From: Phycisphaeraceae bacterium
Lineage (GTDB): Bacteria; Planctomycetota; Phycisphaerae; Phycisphaerales; UBA1924
Reading direction: 5' to 3'
NCBI GenBank assembly: GCA_009827215.1
Contig: WUAJ01000041.1
Location: 1 to 14,431, forward strand
DNA: 14,431 nucleotides
The notes beneath the pieces were generated by a model that saw only the letters and a program-made list of their open reading frames with translations, was not told the DNA's origin and made no database searches. The position numbers were made by a program, and so were the translations under genes. This document shows, one piece after another, positions 1 to 5,792 of this stretch; within the stretch, counting starts at the first letter, position 1; every line of letters begins with the position of its first letter.

Positions 1-271
1 TCATGCCAAGGATCCCTGCCCACAGCGCTGCCATGAGCAGACCAACGAGCAGACCCGCAATCGCAAAGCCCATCCCGCCGACGCGTCCTTTGGAGCGCGA
101 GATCCCAATGATCCCAAAGATCGAGAGGAAAATCCCAATGATCGCCGTCACGCCGAAGCAGCACCCGATACAGGAGCACACAAGCCCCAGTATTGCCGCG
201 ATACTCGTCCGCTCCGGCTCATGATACATCGTGATATGTTCCGTCCCGTCAAACTGTTGCATCTGTGTCAT
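1..271 (-). CDS. small membrane protein, DUF4190-like (3' end outside window)
   Basis: Ninety residues are visible before the window edge, so the C-terminus is missing. A polar head of about 22 residues (MTQMQQFDGTEHITMYHEPE) is followed by two hydrophobic segments, roughly residues 23-57 and 66-89, joined by a short basic loop (SRSKGRVGG). The first segment is cysteine-rich (C32, C34, C37, C38). This layout, with GIIGISRSKGR between two membrane spans, resembles the DUF4190 family of small bacterial membrane proteins whose function is unknown. ATG at 271 is chosen because it gives a sensible polar head; the upstream bases GTGGGT are only a weak ribosome site, so M4 or M15 remain possible. 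The gene is separated from the pseudopilin gene by an intrinsic terminator, so it probably has its own promoter. Real gene: fairly sure. Family: moderate. Confidence 0.7.
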   Translation of the reverse strand, partial: MTQMQQFDGTEHITMYHEPERTSIAAILGLVCSCIGCCFGVTAIIGIFLSIFGIIGISRSKGRVGGMGFAIAGLLVGLLMAALWAGILGM

Positions 272-362
272 AGACCCACAGTATCCGAGATCGACCCCAC
301 AAACCACCCCAAGACCCCACCACAGTCGCCTCAAACCCCATTCTGTCCCCCTCAGTACACGC

Positions 363-392
363 AAAAACGGCCCGGACCAACGCCCGAGCCGT
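363..392 (-). terminator. intrinsic terminator after the pseudopilin gene
   Basis: On the minus strand a 9-bp stem (ACGGCTCGG with CCGGGCCGT, one G-U pair) closes an 8-base loop and is followed by five Ts. It lies 24 bases past the pseudopilin stop codon. Confidence 0.8.
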
Positions 393-415
393 CTCCGAAT
401 ATCGTAAATCAATCC

Positions 416-1609
416 TTACTTCGTCCCGAACATCAGATCATCAAACGGCTCAAACAAATCAATGTTCGTGAATGCACCGTTGACATCTGTGTAACGGACA
501 TTGTTCTGATCCATGTAGGAGTTGCCGAAATCAATGTGATACGCACTGCTTGTGTTTGCGTTTTCGCTCCAACCCGGATCGGTACTACTCATGTAAATCC
601 CATCGGTGCCCGCGGATTGCACCAAAAATCGACCGCGTGCCCTGGAAGGGAAAACTTCCTCGTAGTTCGCGTTTACAAGCCCGTCCACGCCCGGATCAAG
701 CTGATACGAGTTCGAAGAAGCCAGCACCGACGCAAGCGTCCGGATCCGATCAAGATCAGCAACCGCCGCGCCGATGACGCTCGCGCTGCCCGTTGTCGGA
801 TCTGCACTCATATCGATGCCTGCTGAACCAAACGCCGGCGCTTCAAGAAACGCCGAGTTGCTCTCAAGATAGAACCATGCCGGACCGGTTGTATCGCCCG
901 GATTGCCGTCACCATCGCTACTTACGCGCGCGATCTGAGTGTAGACCTCATCTGCATCGCTGCTCAGCAGCAGTGAGCTCGGCGCTCCTGGATCCTGCGA
1001 CCATACCAGCATCGGATTCCCCCAAGCATCCAGCACATCAGGCATCAACTCCTGACTCTCATCAGAAGGACTGCCGTTCTGCTGAGCATTCCCAGTCCCG
1101 TCATGAATCAACGGCCGGAAGAACTGCTGCTCAGGGACATAATACGCACCTTCGGCGCCGATCAGATTCAAGTTCACAATCACCTGATTCTCTTCGTCTG
1201 CCGATGGACCAATCTGAATAATCCCCGCCTCAGGATTCACGCCCGGCATGTTGTCGTCCATCGCTGAACCAAGCACCGCTCGCGTACCTCCGAGCTCGAG
1301 CATCGCGTTCTCCATCGCCGACATCCCGATCGCGTTGTTGTCGCTGTGACCCATCAAGGTCTCGGAGAAGTAGCCCGGATTCCGCCCGTTATTGTCATTA
1401 CCAAATCGCTGCGCCGCGTTGCTCAGATCCGCCATCATCGATTGAGATTTCACGCGGATAGCCGTCTGACGAGCACCCGAAAGCGCCGGCATCAACATCG
1501 CAATCAGCAGCGCAATCACCGCGATCACCAGCAACATCTCTACCAGACTGAATCCCGCCCCATCACGGCCCGAGCCGCGGCTCATCACATCAACACGATC
1601 GCTGCGCAT
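416..1609 (-). CDS. type IV pilin/pseudopilin-like protein with N-terminal methylation motif
   Basis: A 397-residue protein with a class III signal. The leader of 19 residues ends GRDGAG, then the mature protein begins FSLVEMLLVIAVIALLIAML, with glutamate at +5 as prepilin peptidase and N-methylase substrates require. The rest is a large, mostly polar domain without recognised motifs, rich in Asp, Asn, Ser and Gly. Planctomycetes carry many such pilin-headed proteins, thought to be exported by a type II secretion or type IV pilus-like machine; the role of this one is unknown. The start at 1609 is preferred because GGAG stands 7 bases before it. The open frame extends to 1684, and an ATG at 1585 would give an 11-residue leader. 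The upstream zinc-ribbon gene, 154 bases away on the same strand, may share its transcript; a terminator follows the stop. Confidence 0.85.
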   Translation of the reverse strand: MRSDRVDVMSRGSGRDGAGFSLVEMLLVIAVIALLIAMLMPALSGARQTAIRVKSQSMMADLSNAAQRFGNDNNGRNPGYFSETLMGHSDNNAIGMSAMENAMLELGGTRAVLGSAMDDNMPGVNPEAGIIQIGPSADEENQVIVNLNLIGAEGAYYVPEQQFFRPLIHDGTGNAQQNGSPSDESQELMPDVLDAWGNPMLVWSQDPGAPSSLLLSSDADEVYTQIARVSSDGDGNPGDTTGPAWFYLESNSAFLEAPAFGSAGIDMSADPTTGSASVIGAAVADLDRIRTLASVLASSNSYQLDPGVDGLVNANYEEVFPSRARGRFLVQSAGTDGIYMSSTDPGWSENANTSSAYHIDFGNSYMDQNNVRYTDVNGAFTNIDLFEPFDDLMFGTK

Positions 1610-1763
1610 ACCTGCACTCCAACTAGAAAGTAGCCCGCCTACGAGCGCTGTGAGCAACGACCCGGCCTTCAGCCGAGCCGCCATTTCACAGCGTATCCCC
1701 GCACTCTATACGCCGCAAACGAACTTCTGGATGCCATCGCCCCAAGATTGCGTGACTTGACCC

Positions 1764-2006
1764 CTACAACACAAACCCCAGCATCAGCACAATCAACCCC
1801 AAAACACCAAGAATCACCCAAACAGACAGCGTCTTCTCCCCCTCCTCCACGATCTCGCCGCACTCCGGACACACCGAAGCCTGATCGTACATCTGCGCCC
1901 CGCACCGCTTGCAACGCATCAGCTCATCCCCGAACCGATCCAGATCCGCCCCGCTCGGCCCCTCTGGATCAAGCCCCTCACCCAAATCCCAGTCATCTCC
2001 AGCCAT
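1764..2006 (-). CDS. small zinc-ribbon protein with C-terminal membrane anchor
   Basis: An 80-residue protein. An acidic head (residues 1-30) is followed by two CxxC knuckles, C32/C35 (CKRCG) and C46/C49 (CPECG), spaced as in a treble-clef zinc ribbon. A hydrophobic segment at about 61-80 runs to the very last residue, so the protein is predicted to be tail-anchored with the zinc ribbon in the cytoplasm. GGAGG lies 5 bases before the ATG, which makes the start firm. Such proteins are common and mostly uncharacterised. It is transcribed toward the pseudopilin gene and diverges from flagellin, with only 92 bases between the two start codons, so both promoters share this short gap. No specific partner or function can be named. 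Confidence 0.85.
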   Translation of the reverse strand: MAGDDWDLGEGLDPEGPSGADLDRFGDELMRCKRCGAQMYDQASVCPECGEIVEEGEKTLSVWVILGVLGLIVLMLGFVL

Positions 2007-2062
2007 ACACGCCTCCAGTCCTCAATCATAACTCCCTTCCCACCAACTTCTTCCCGTCTTCA

Positions 2063-2091
2063 CTGAACCACCCCCCAAAACAGCCCGATAT
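2063..2091 (+). promoter_or_regulatory. possible sigma-28 (FliA-type) promoter of flagellin
   Basis: CTGAA at 2063-2067 and CCCGATAT at 2084-2091 resemble the sigma-28 elements CTAAA and GCCGATAA (4/5 and 6/8 matches), with 16 bases between them, one more than usual. The -10 box ends 7 bases before the flagellin ATG. Confidence 0.4.
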
Positions 2092-2098
2092 CCACCCC

Positions 2099-2968
2099 AT
2101 GCCCATCTACGGCACATCATCCCTCAGTCTCTCGAACATCTCGTTCGGGATCTCCAAACTCGGTCAGCACCAAGCCGATATCAACCAATCCCTCGAACGC
2201 CTCTCCACAGGCAAGCAAATCAACCGCGCCTCCGACGACCCCTCAGGTCTCATCGCGTCCAACAAGCTCCACGCATCCAAACTCTCGATCGATCGCAGAC
2301 TCACCGCCTTCGAGCGCGAGACCTCGTTCCTCGGCGCACAGGAAGGCGCCCTCTCCGTCCTCTCCGATCTCGTCATCAAACTCGATGCTGTCACAGTCGA
2401 AGCCGCCAACACCGGCGCGCTGACCCAGCAGGAACAAGACCTCACGATCGACGAAGCGCAATCGATCATCACCGCGATCAACCACATCTACAACACCTCC
2501 ACCTACCAAGACAACACCCTCCTCACCGGATTCTCCGCATCCGACATCGGATCCGTCTTCGTCGAGCAAACCAACGCCGAAACCGGAGAGCTGGAATTGG
2601 TCGAGAATTCACTCGCCGACCTCCCCGATCTCCTGAGCACAAACCCCGAAGCCGCCCAAGACCTCGCCAAGCAAGCCGTCGCGACCATCGCAGGACGACG
2701 CGGCGCGATCGGGAACCGGATCAACGCGATCGAATCCGAAACAAACGCGCTGCTCTCCGAGCTCACCAATACAGAGGACGCGCTCTCGCTCATCGAGGAC
2801 GCGGACTACGCGAAAGAAACCGCCAACCTCGTCCGCGCCCAGATCCTTGAGCAAGCAACCATCCAGACCATGCTCACCCAGCAAAAACAGGTCGAATCCA
2901 TGCTCGGACTGCTGACACAATCCACCAGCGCCATCTCCGCGACCGCGCCGATCTCAAACAAGCTCTAA
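2099..2968 (+). CDS. flagellin
   Basis: A 289-residue flagellin, the filament subunit exported by the flagellar type III system. The N-terminal D0/D1 region is clear: INQSLERLSTGKQINRASDD, then PSGLIASNKL and a long helix ending near LTIDEAQSIITAINHIYNTS. The C-terminal D1/D0 helix is seen in TANLVRAQILEQATIQTM and QQKQVESMLGLL. The variable centre between them (about residues 140-190) is very short, so the protein has little or no surface domain; typical flagellins are 270-500 residues. A relation to the hook-filament junction protein FlgL is an alternative, but length and sequence favour flagellin. The frame stays open upstream to 1748, but that part is low-complexity and antisense to the zinc-ribbon gene. 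No ribosome site precedes the ATG. No other flagellar gene is in view. Confidence 0.85.
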   Translation: MPIYGTSSLSLSNISFGISKLGQHQADINQSLERLSTGKQINRASDDPSGLIASNKLHASKLSIDRRLTAFERETSFLGAQEGALSVLSDLVIKLDAVTVEAANTGALTQQEQDLTIDEAQSIITAINHIYNTSTYQDNTLLTGFSASDIGSVFVEQTNAETGELELVENSLADLPDLLSTNPEAAQDLAKQAVATIAGRRGAIGNRINAIESETNALLSELTNTEDALSLIEDADYAKETANLVRAQILEQATIQTMLTQQKQVESMLGLLTQSTSAISATAPISNKL

Positions 2969-2973
2969 ATCTC

Positions 2974-2997
2974 AAATAAACTGAAACTGGATTCAGT
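2974..2997 (-). terminator. weak hairpin terminator at the tetR end
   Basis: ACTGAA at 2980-2985 pairs with TTCAGT at 2992-2997 around a 6-base loop. On the minus strand TTTATTT follows. The hairpin covers the TetR stop codon and lies 11 bases after the convergent flagellin stop. Confidence 0.4.
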
Positions 2998-3607
2998 CCC
3001 CGCCGCGCTTCATCGCCGGACTCACCAGCACCCGCGCCAGCACCTCGCGCACCGACATCCCCTCGCTGTCGCGTCCGTGCCCAGGGACCCCCATCGCCTC
3101 AAGTACGCCGTAGCCCATACCGATGTTGACCAGCACCCATCCCAAGACCTCAGCGCTAAACCGGTCATCGACCTGCTTGTGCTCCTGAGCACGCACGATC
3201 TCTTTGGTGATAAACGCGTGCAGCGCCGCCATGTGTTTCGACACCGCATCGTGGATCAGCTCGTCATCGATCTCCGACACCGATTGGAGCATCACGCGAT
3301 ACCCAACGCGCCCCTCTCCCGACACCATCGGATTCTCGCCGAGCAACCGCGCCAATCGGATCGCCGGATTCTCCGACCTCCCCAGGTCGGCTTGCCACTG
3401 CTCAAGTGTCTGCTTCCCAGTCCGCTCGATCAGCGCGACAAACAGATCACGCTTGCTCTTAAAGTGCCTGTAGATAATCGGCTCGGTGACCCCCGCCTCC
3501 TTCGCGATCTGAGCCGTCGTCGCGCCCGCGTATCCACGCGTCGCAAACAGCTCCGCGGCGACATCCAACAACTGTTCACGCCTCTGTGCTGCTGGGAGTC
3601 TGCCCAT
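2993..3607 (-). CDS. TetR/AcrR family transcriptional regulator
   Basis: A 204-residue one-component regulator. The N-terminal DNA-binding domain is typical: helix 1 REQLLDVAAELFATRGY, then the helix-turn-helix TTAQIAKEAGVTEPIIYRHF at residues 30-49, followed by SKRDLFVALIE. The C-terminal domain (about 60-204) should bind a ligand and dimerise; its sequence does not identify the ligand. The start at 3607 is supported by AAGGTG about 6 bases upstream; the longer open frame to 3688 lacks such support. The first 32 bases overlap the end of yidD, so the two are probably translationally coupled and transcribed with rnpA. Which genes it controls is unknown; no operator was identified. Family assignment is firm. 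Confidence 0.9.
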   Translation of the reverse strand: MGRLPAAQRREQLLDVAAELFATRGYAGATTAQIAKEAGVTEPIIYRHFKSKRDLFVALIERTGKQTLEQWQADLGRSENPAIRLARLLGENPMVSGEGRVGYRVMLQSVSEIDDELIHDAVSKHMAALHAFITKEIVRAQEHKQVDDRFSAEVLGWVLVNIGMGYGVLEAMGVPGHGRDSEGMSVREVLARVLVSPAMKRGGD

Positions 3608-3959
3608 CGCTTTCACCTTCCTGCCGCGCTTCATCTGCCAACCGGTGCTCATCCTGAACACCATCTTCACGAACAATACACGCCCCATCCGGGATCTTCA
3701 CCGGATCAAACCCACCTTTGTTCCACGGATGACAGCGACAGATCCGCCCCACCGTCATCCGCGTACCCGCGATGGGTCCATGGAGCCGATACGCCTCCAA
3801 CGCATAGAGACTACAAGTCGGCTCAAATCGACACTGCCCGCCAATCAGCGGAGACAGCACCACGCGATACACCCTGATCAATCCCACAAACGGCAGATTC
3901 CCAATCCGACCGAACAATCCGAGTGGACTCTCGACAAGACGCGTAGCCGCGATCCCCAT
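3576..3959 (-). CDS. yidD: membrane protein insertion efficiency factor YidD
   Basis: YidD is a small inner-membrane-associated protein thought to help YidC and Sec insert membrane proteins. Residues about 26-88 carry the whole family core: LIRVYRVVLSPLIGGQCRFEP, then TCSLYALEAYRLHG, then CRCHPWNKGGFDPV, with the conserved cysteines C43, C49, C74 and C76. A hydrophilic tail of about 40 residues, acidic at its end, extends past the core and overlaps the tetR start. The start at 3959 has AGAGGA 10 bases upstream and gives 127 residues; an ATG at 3998, overlapping the rnpA stop, would add 13 residues and cannot be excluded. It directly follows rnpA, the usual bacterial order, but yidC does not follow. 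Confidence 0.92.
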   Translation of the reverse strand: MGIAATRLVESPLGLFGRIGNLPFVGLIRVYRVVLSPLIGGQCRFEPTCSLYALEAYRLHGPIAGTRMTVGRICRCHPWNKGGFDPVKIPDGACIVREDGVQDEHRLADEARQEGESDGQTPSSTEA

Positions 3960-3987
3960 CGGAACCGCGTCCTCTTGACACCCCGCC

Positions 3988-4377
3988 TTATTGCACATCA
4001 TCCACCCGCTTCTCAACCACCCGAATCGCCGACTTGGTCGCTCCAGTAAACCACTCGCGCCACTGCTCAAGACCTGCAGCCTCGTGTGCCCTCGCCGTGA
4101 CCACAATGTCATACCCCGTCCCATCCGCAGCCAATGGAAGCTCACTGCGTTCGTGCCGGAACGCCTCACGGATCATCCGCTTGACACGACCACGCACAAC
4201 CGCATTCCCAACCCGCCTTCCGATCGATAACCCCAACCGATGCTCCGAAAGTCCGTTGGGCATCACGAACACCGTGATGGGACCGCGAGATTTGCGCACC
4301 TTGAAATCAAACACCGCGCTGAACTCATCCGAGCCCCGCACCCGATGCCGCTTGCGATAGAAGAGCCGATCGCTCAT
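3988..4377 (-). CDS. rnpA: ribonuclease P protein component
   Basis: This is the basic protein subunit of RNase P, which binds the catalytic RNA and helps it remove the 5' leader of precursor tRNAs. The 129-residue length is normal. The head RLFYRKRHRVRGSDEFSAVF and the signature RVGNAVVRGRVKRMIREAFR (residues 55-74) match the family, including the RNR-type helix that contacts the RNA. The ATG at 4377 follows a G-rich stretch (GGGTTGGGGC) rather than a clear ribosome site. In most bacteria rpmH (ribosomal protein L34) sits just upstream; here a strong terminator and a structured non-coding stretch stand there instead, and I could find no L34 reading frame. yidD starts within or just after the rnpA end, so the two form an operon. 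Confidence 0.95.
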   Translation of the reverse strand: MSDRLFYRKRHRVRGSDEFSAVFDFKVRKSRGPITVFVMPNGLSEHRLGLSIGRRVGNAVVRGRVKRMIREAFRHERSELPLAADGTGYDIVVTARAHEAAGLEQWREWFTGATKSAIRVVEKRVDDVQ

Positions 4378-4405
4378 GCCCCAACCCTACGCCATCAGCT
4401 CCGAG

Positions 4406-4451
4406 TAAAAACAAAGAAGGCCGGGTTGAGGGGGACATTCTCAACCCGGCC
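4406..4451 (-). terminator. strong intrinsic terminator upstream of rnpA
   Basis: A perfect 12-bp stem (GGCCGGGTTGAG with its complement, 4419-4430 and 4440-4451) with a 9-base loop is followed on the minus strand by TTCTTTGTTTTT. On the plus strand no T run follows. It must end a minus-strand transcript arriving from above 4451. Confidence 0.85.
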
Positions 4452-4655
4452 AGAGAGTCGGCGGTCATCCAACCAGCCGCTCAATTCTGAGCAGGGTGCC
4501 GTCTCTCCCCAGGCGGCACTCGCCCGCTCAGATATACCTCCCATGACGCGACACTTAAGAAACCGCACACACGCGTCAAGCGCCACAGGAATGCTCCGAG
4601 AAGTCCTACCCACCCGGAGTCGGATGAACCAATCCGCCCTTCCTTCGAAGGACAA
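4452..4655 (-). ncRNA. possible structured non-coding RNA ending at the terminator before rnpA
   Basis: No protein gene is supported in 4378-5023. On the minus strand, moving toward the terminator, there is a 12-base palindrome (TCCTTCGAAGGA, 4641-4652), a CGGAT/ATCCG hairpin (4621-4636), a CTCCG/CGGAG hairpin (4594-4619), and a two-part hairpin at 4489-4529 (GTGCCG/CGGCAC capped by 12 bases, then GAGCGGG/CCTGCTC with one G-U pair and a 3-base bulge). The 5' end and promoter are not determined. It does not match the conserved parts of 5S, tmRNA, SRP RNA or RNase P RNA that I know. It could also be the 3' untranslated region of an unseen short gene. The rest, 4656-5023, shows nothing beyond the ribosome site of the next gene. 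Confidence 0.35.
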
Positions 4656-5023
4656 ACCCATACAAGCCATCAGCAAACAGCGCACGCACAAGTGCCCCGA
4701 GTCCAACAACCATCCTGAATGTCTTCGTTCAATCCCTGATTCGCACCGTTCAAACAGACCGGCTCAACGCTCATCAGTTCAGACCCGAATGGGCCTCACC
4801 CAAAGATACGCACCCCCAAACCCCCGGTTGCAACACAAACCCCAAATTCTCACTCTCTCCAAATCCTCACAAAATAAGACCAATTCAGATGATCCAGCTC
4901 CATGAACCACGAATTTCTCACCACTTTCTTCGCCAAGCGTCCCATATCAAGGCATATTTCGGAAACACAGGACCCCGATTATCGGTCGGGATCAAATCGC
5001 ACTCAAACACAGGGACATATCAA

Positions 5024-5725
5024 ATGAATACCACCGCATACATGCTCGCGCTGACCACACTCGCTTCCTCATCGCTCGCAGGAGTCATCGCCGGATCCAC
5101 CTACGACGACCGCAGCCTCTTCAACGCAGACGCCGGCGCACTCAATCTCGAAGACTTCGAATCCGAAGACCTCGGCGGACTCATGCTCCCCGCCGCATTC
5201 GATTCAGGACTCAACGCTGGACTCGCATCTGGAGCCGTCTCCGCATTCATCGAAGCCGGAGATCCAGACAACTACGGCTTCTTCAACACCACAGACGGCG
5301 GACGCAAGTACCTCCGCTTCGGACAACAAGTCATCGTCCCAGGCGCTCCAGACATGCCAGAGACAGGATCATTCTCAGCCTCCTTCTCGTTTGCAGAACT
5401 CAACCGCGCGTTCGGCTTTGACCTCTCAGGATTCCAACCCGCTCAAGCCGCTGACGGATTCAATGTCACCACGCTCTACAAAGGCCAAGTGATGGCCGAC
5501 TTCTTCGTCCCCTCTGATCAAGCCCTCTTCAGTGTGGAGTTCTACGGCTTCATCATGGATGACGCGTTCGACGAAATCAGGATCAACATCCCAGTCCTCA
5601 ACTCCCAAGAGTTTTCAGCAGACTATGTCGCCTTCGACGATGTCGCGTGGGGCGCCGTCCCATCACCATCCGCACTGTCCATCCTCGGACTCGCAGGCAT
5701 CGCCGCTACGCGCCGTCGACGCTAA
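5024..5725 (+). CDS. secreted protein with PEP-CTERM-like sorting tail
   Basis: A 233-residue exported protein. A signal peptide of about 19 residues (MNTTAYMLALTTLASSSLAG) is followed by a domain with the look of PEP-CTERM-type beta-sandwich proteins: FNADAGALNLEDFES near the N-terminus, then FGFDLSGF, and YVAFDDVAWG just before the tail. The C-terminus is tripartite: VPSPSALSILGLAG, a short hydrophobic stretch, then RRRR. This matches the PEP-CTERM design, which an exosortase/archaeosortase-type enzyme is thought to process, although the usual Pro-Glu-Pro is Pro-Ser-Pro here. The start at 5024 is set by AGGGA 8-9 bases upstream and by the signal peptide; the frame is open from 4889. No sortase gene is in view. 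Function unknown, probably cell-surface or extracellular. Confidence 0.85.
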   Translation: MNTTAYMLALTTLASSSLAGVIAGSTYDDRSLFNADAGALNLEDFESEDLGGLMLPAAFDSGLNAGLASGAVSAFIEAGDPDNYGFFNTTDGGRKYLRFGQQVIVPGAPDMPETGSFSASFSFAELNRAFGFDLSGFQPAQAADGFNVTTLYKGQVMADFFVPSDQALFSVEFYGFIMDDAFDEIRINIPVLNSQEFSADYVAFDDVAWGAVPSPSALSILGLAGIAATRRRR

Positions 5726-5764
5726 ACACCACTCAATCCTGACCTCAACCCCCATCACTCGACG

Positions 5765-5792
5765 GCGGAGATCAATCGGTCTCCGCTGTTTT
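5765..5792 (+). terminator. intrinsic terminator of the PEP-CTERM gene
   Basis: A perfect 7-bp stem (GCGGAGA/TCTCCGC, 5765-5771 and 5780-5786) with an 8-base loop is followed by TGTTTT. It covers the last codons of the convergent nhaA gene. The minus strand has no T run, so it acts in the plus direction only. Confidence 0.75.

Noticed and set aside
1748..2098. N-terminal extension of flagellin by 117 residues
   Set aside because: The extension is Pro/Ser/Thr-rich and antisense to the zinc-ribbon gene; flagellin homology begins just after the ATG at 2099.
3077..3877. 266-codon plus-strand frame opposite tetR and yidD
   Set aside because: Both genes on the minus strand are firmly identified; this frame shows only compositional bias.
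4568..4577. GACGCGTGTG on the minus strand, identical to a piece of E. coli 4.5S (SRP) RNA
   Set aside because: The essential GGAAG tetraloop region and AGCAGCC are missing nearby; a 10-base match is chance.
4395..4709. 104-codon minus-strand frame upstream of rnpA, considered as rpmH or another protein
   Set aside because: It has none of the basic L34 pattern, runs through the terminator hairpin and resembles no protein family.
4606..4713. 35-codon minus-strand frame in the structured region before rnpA
   Set aside because: No proper ribosome site spacing and no recognisable sequence; overlaps several hairpins.
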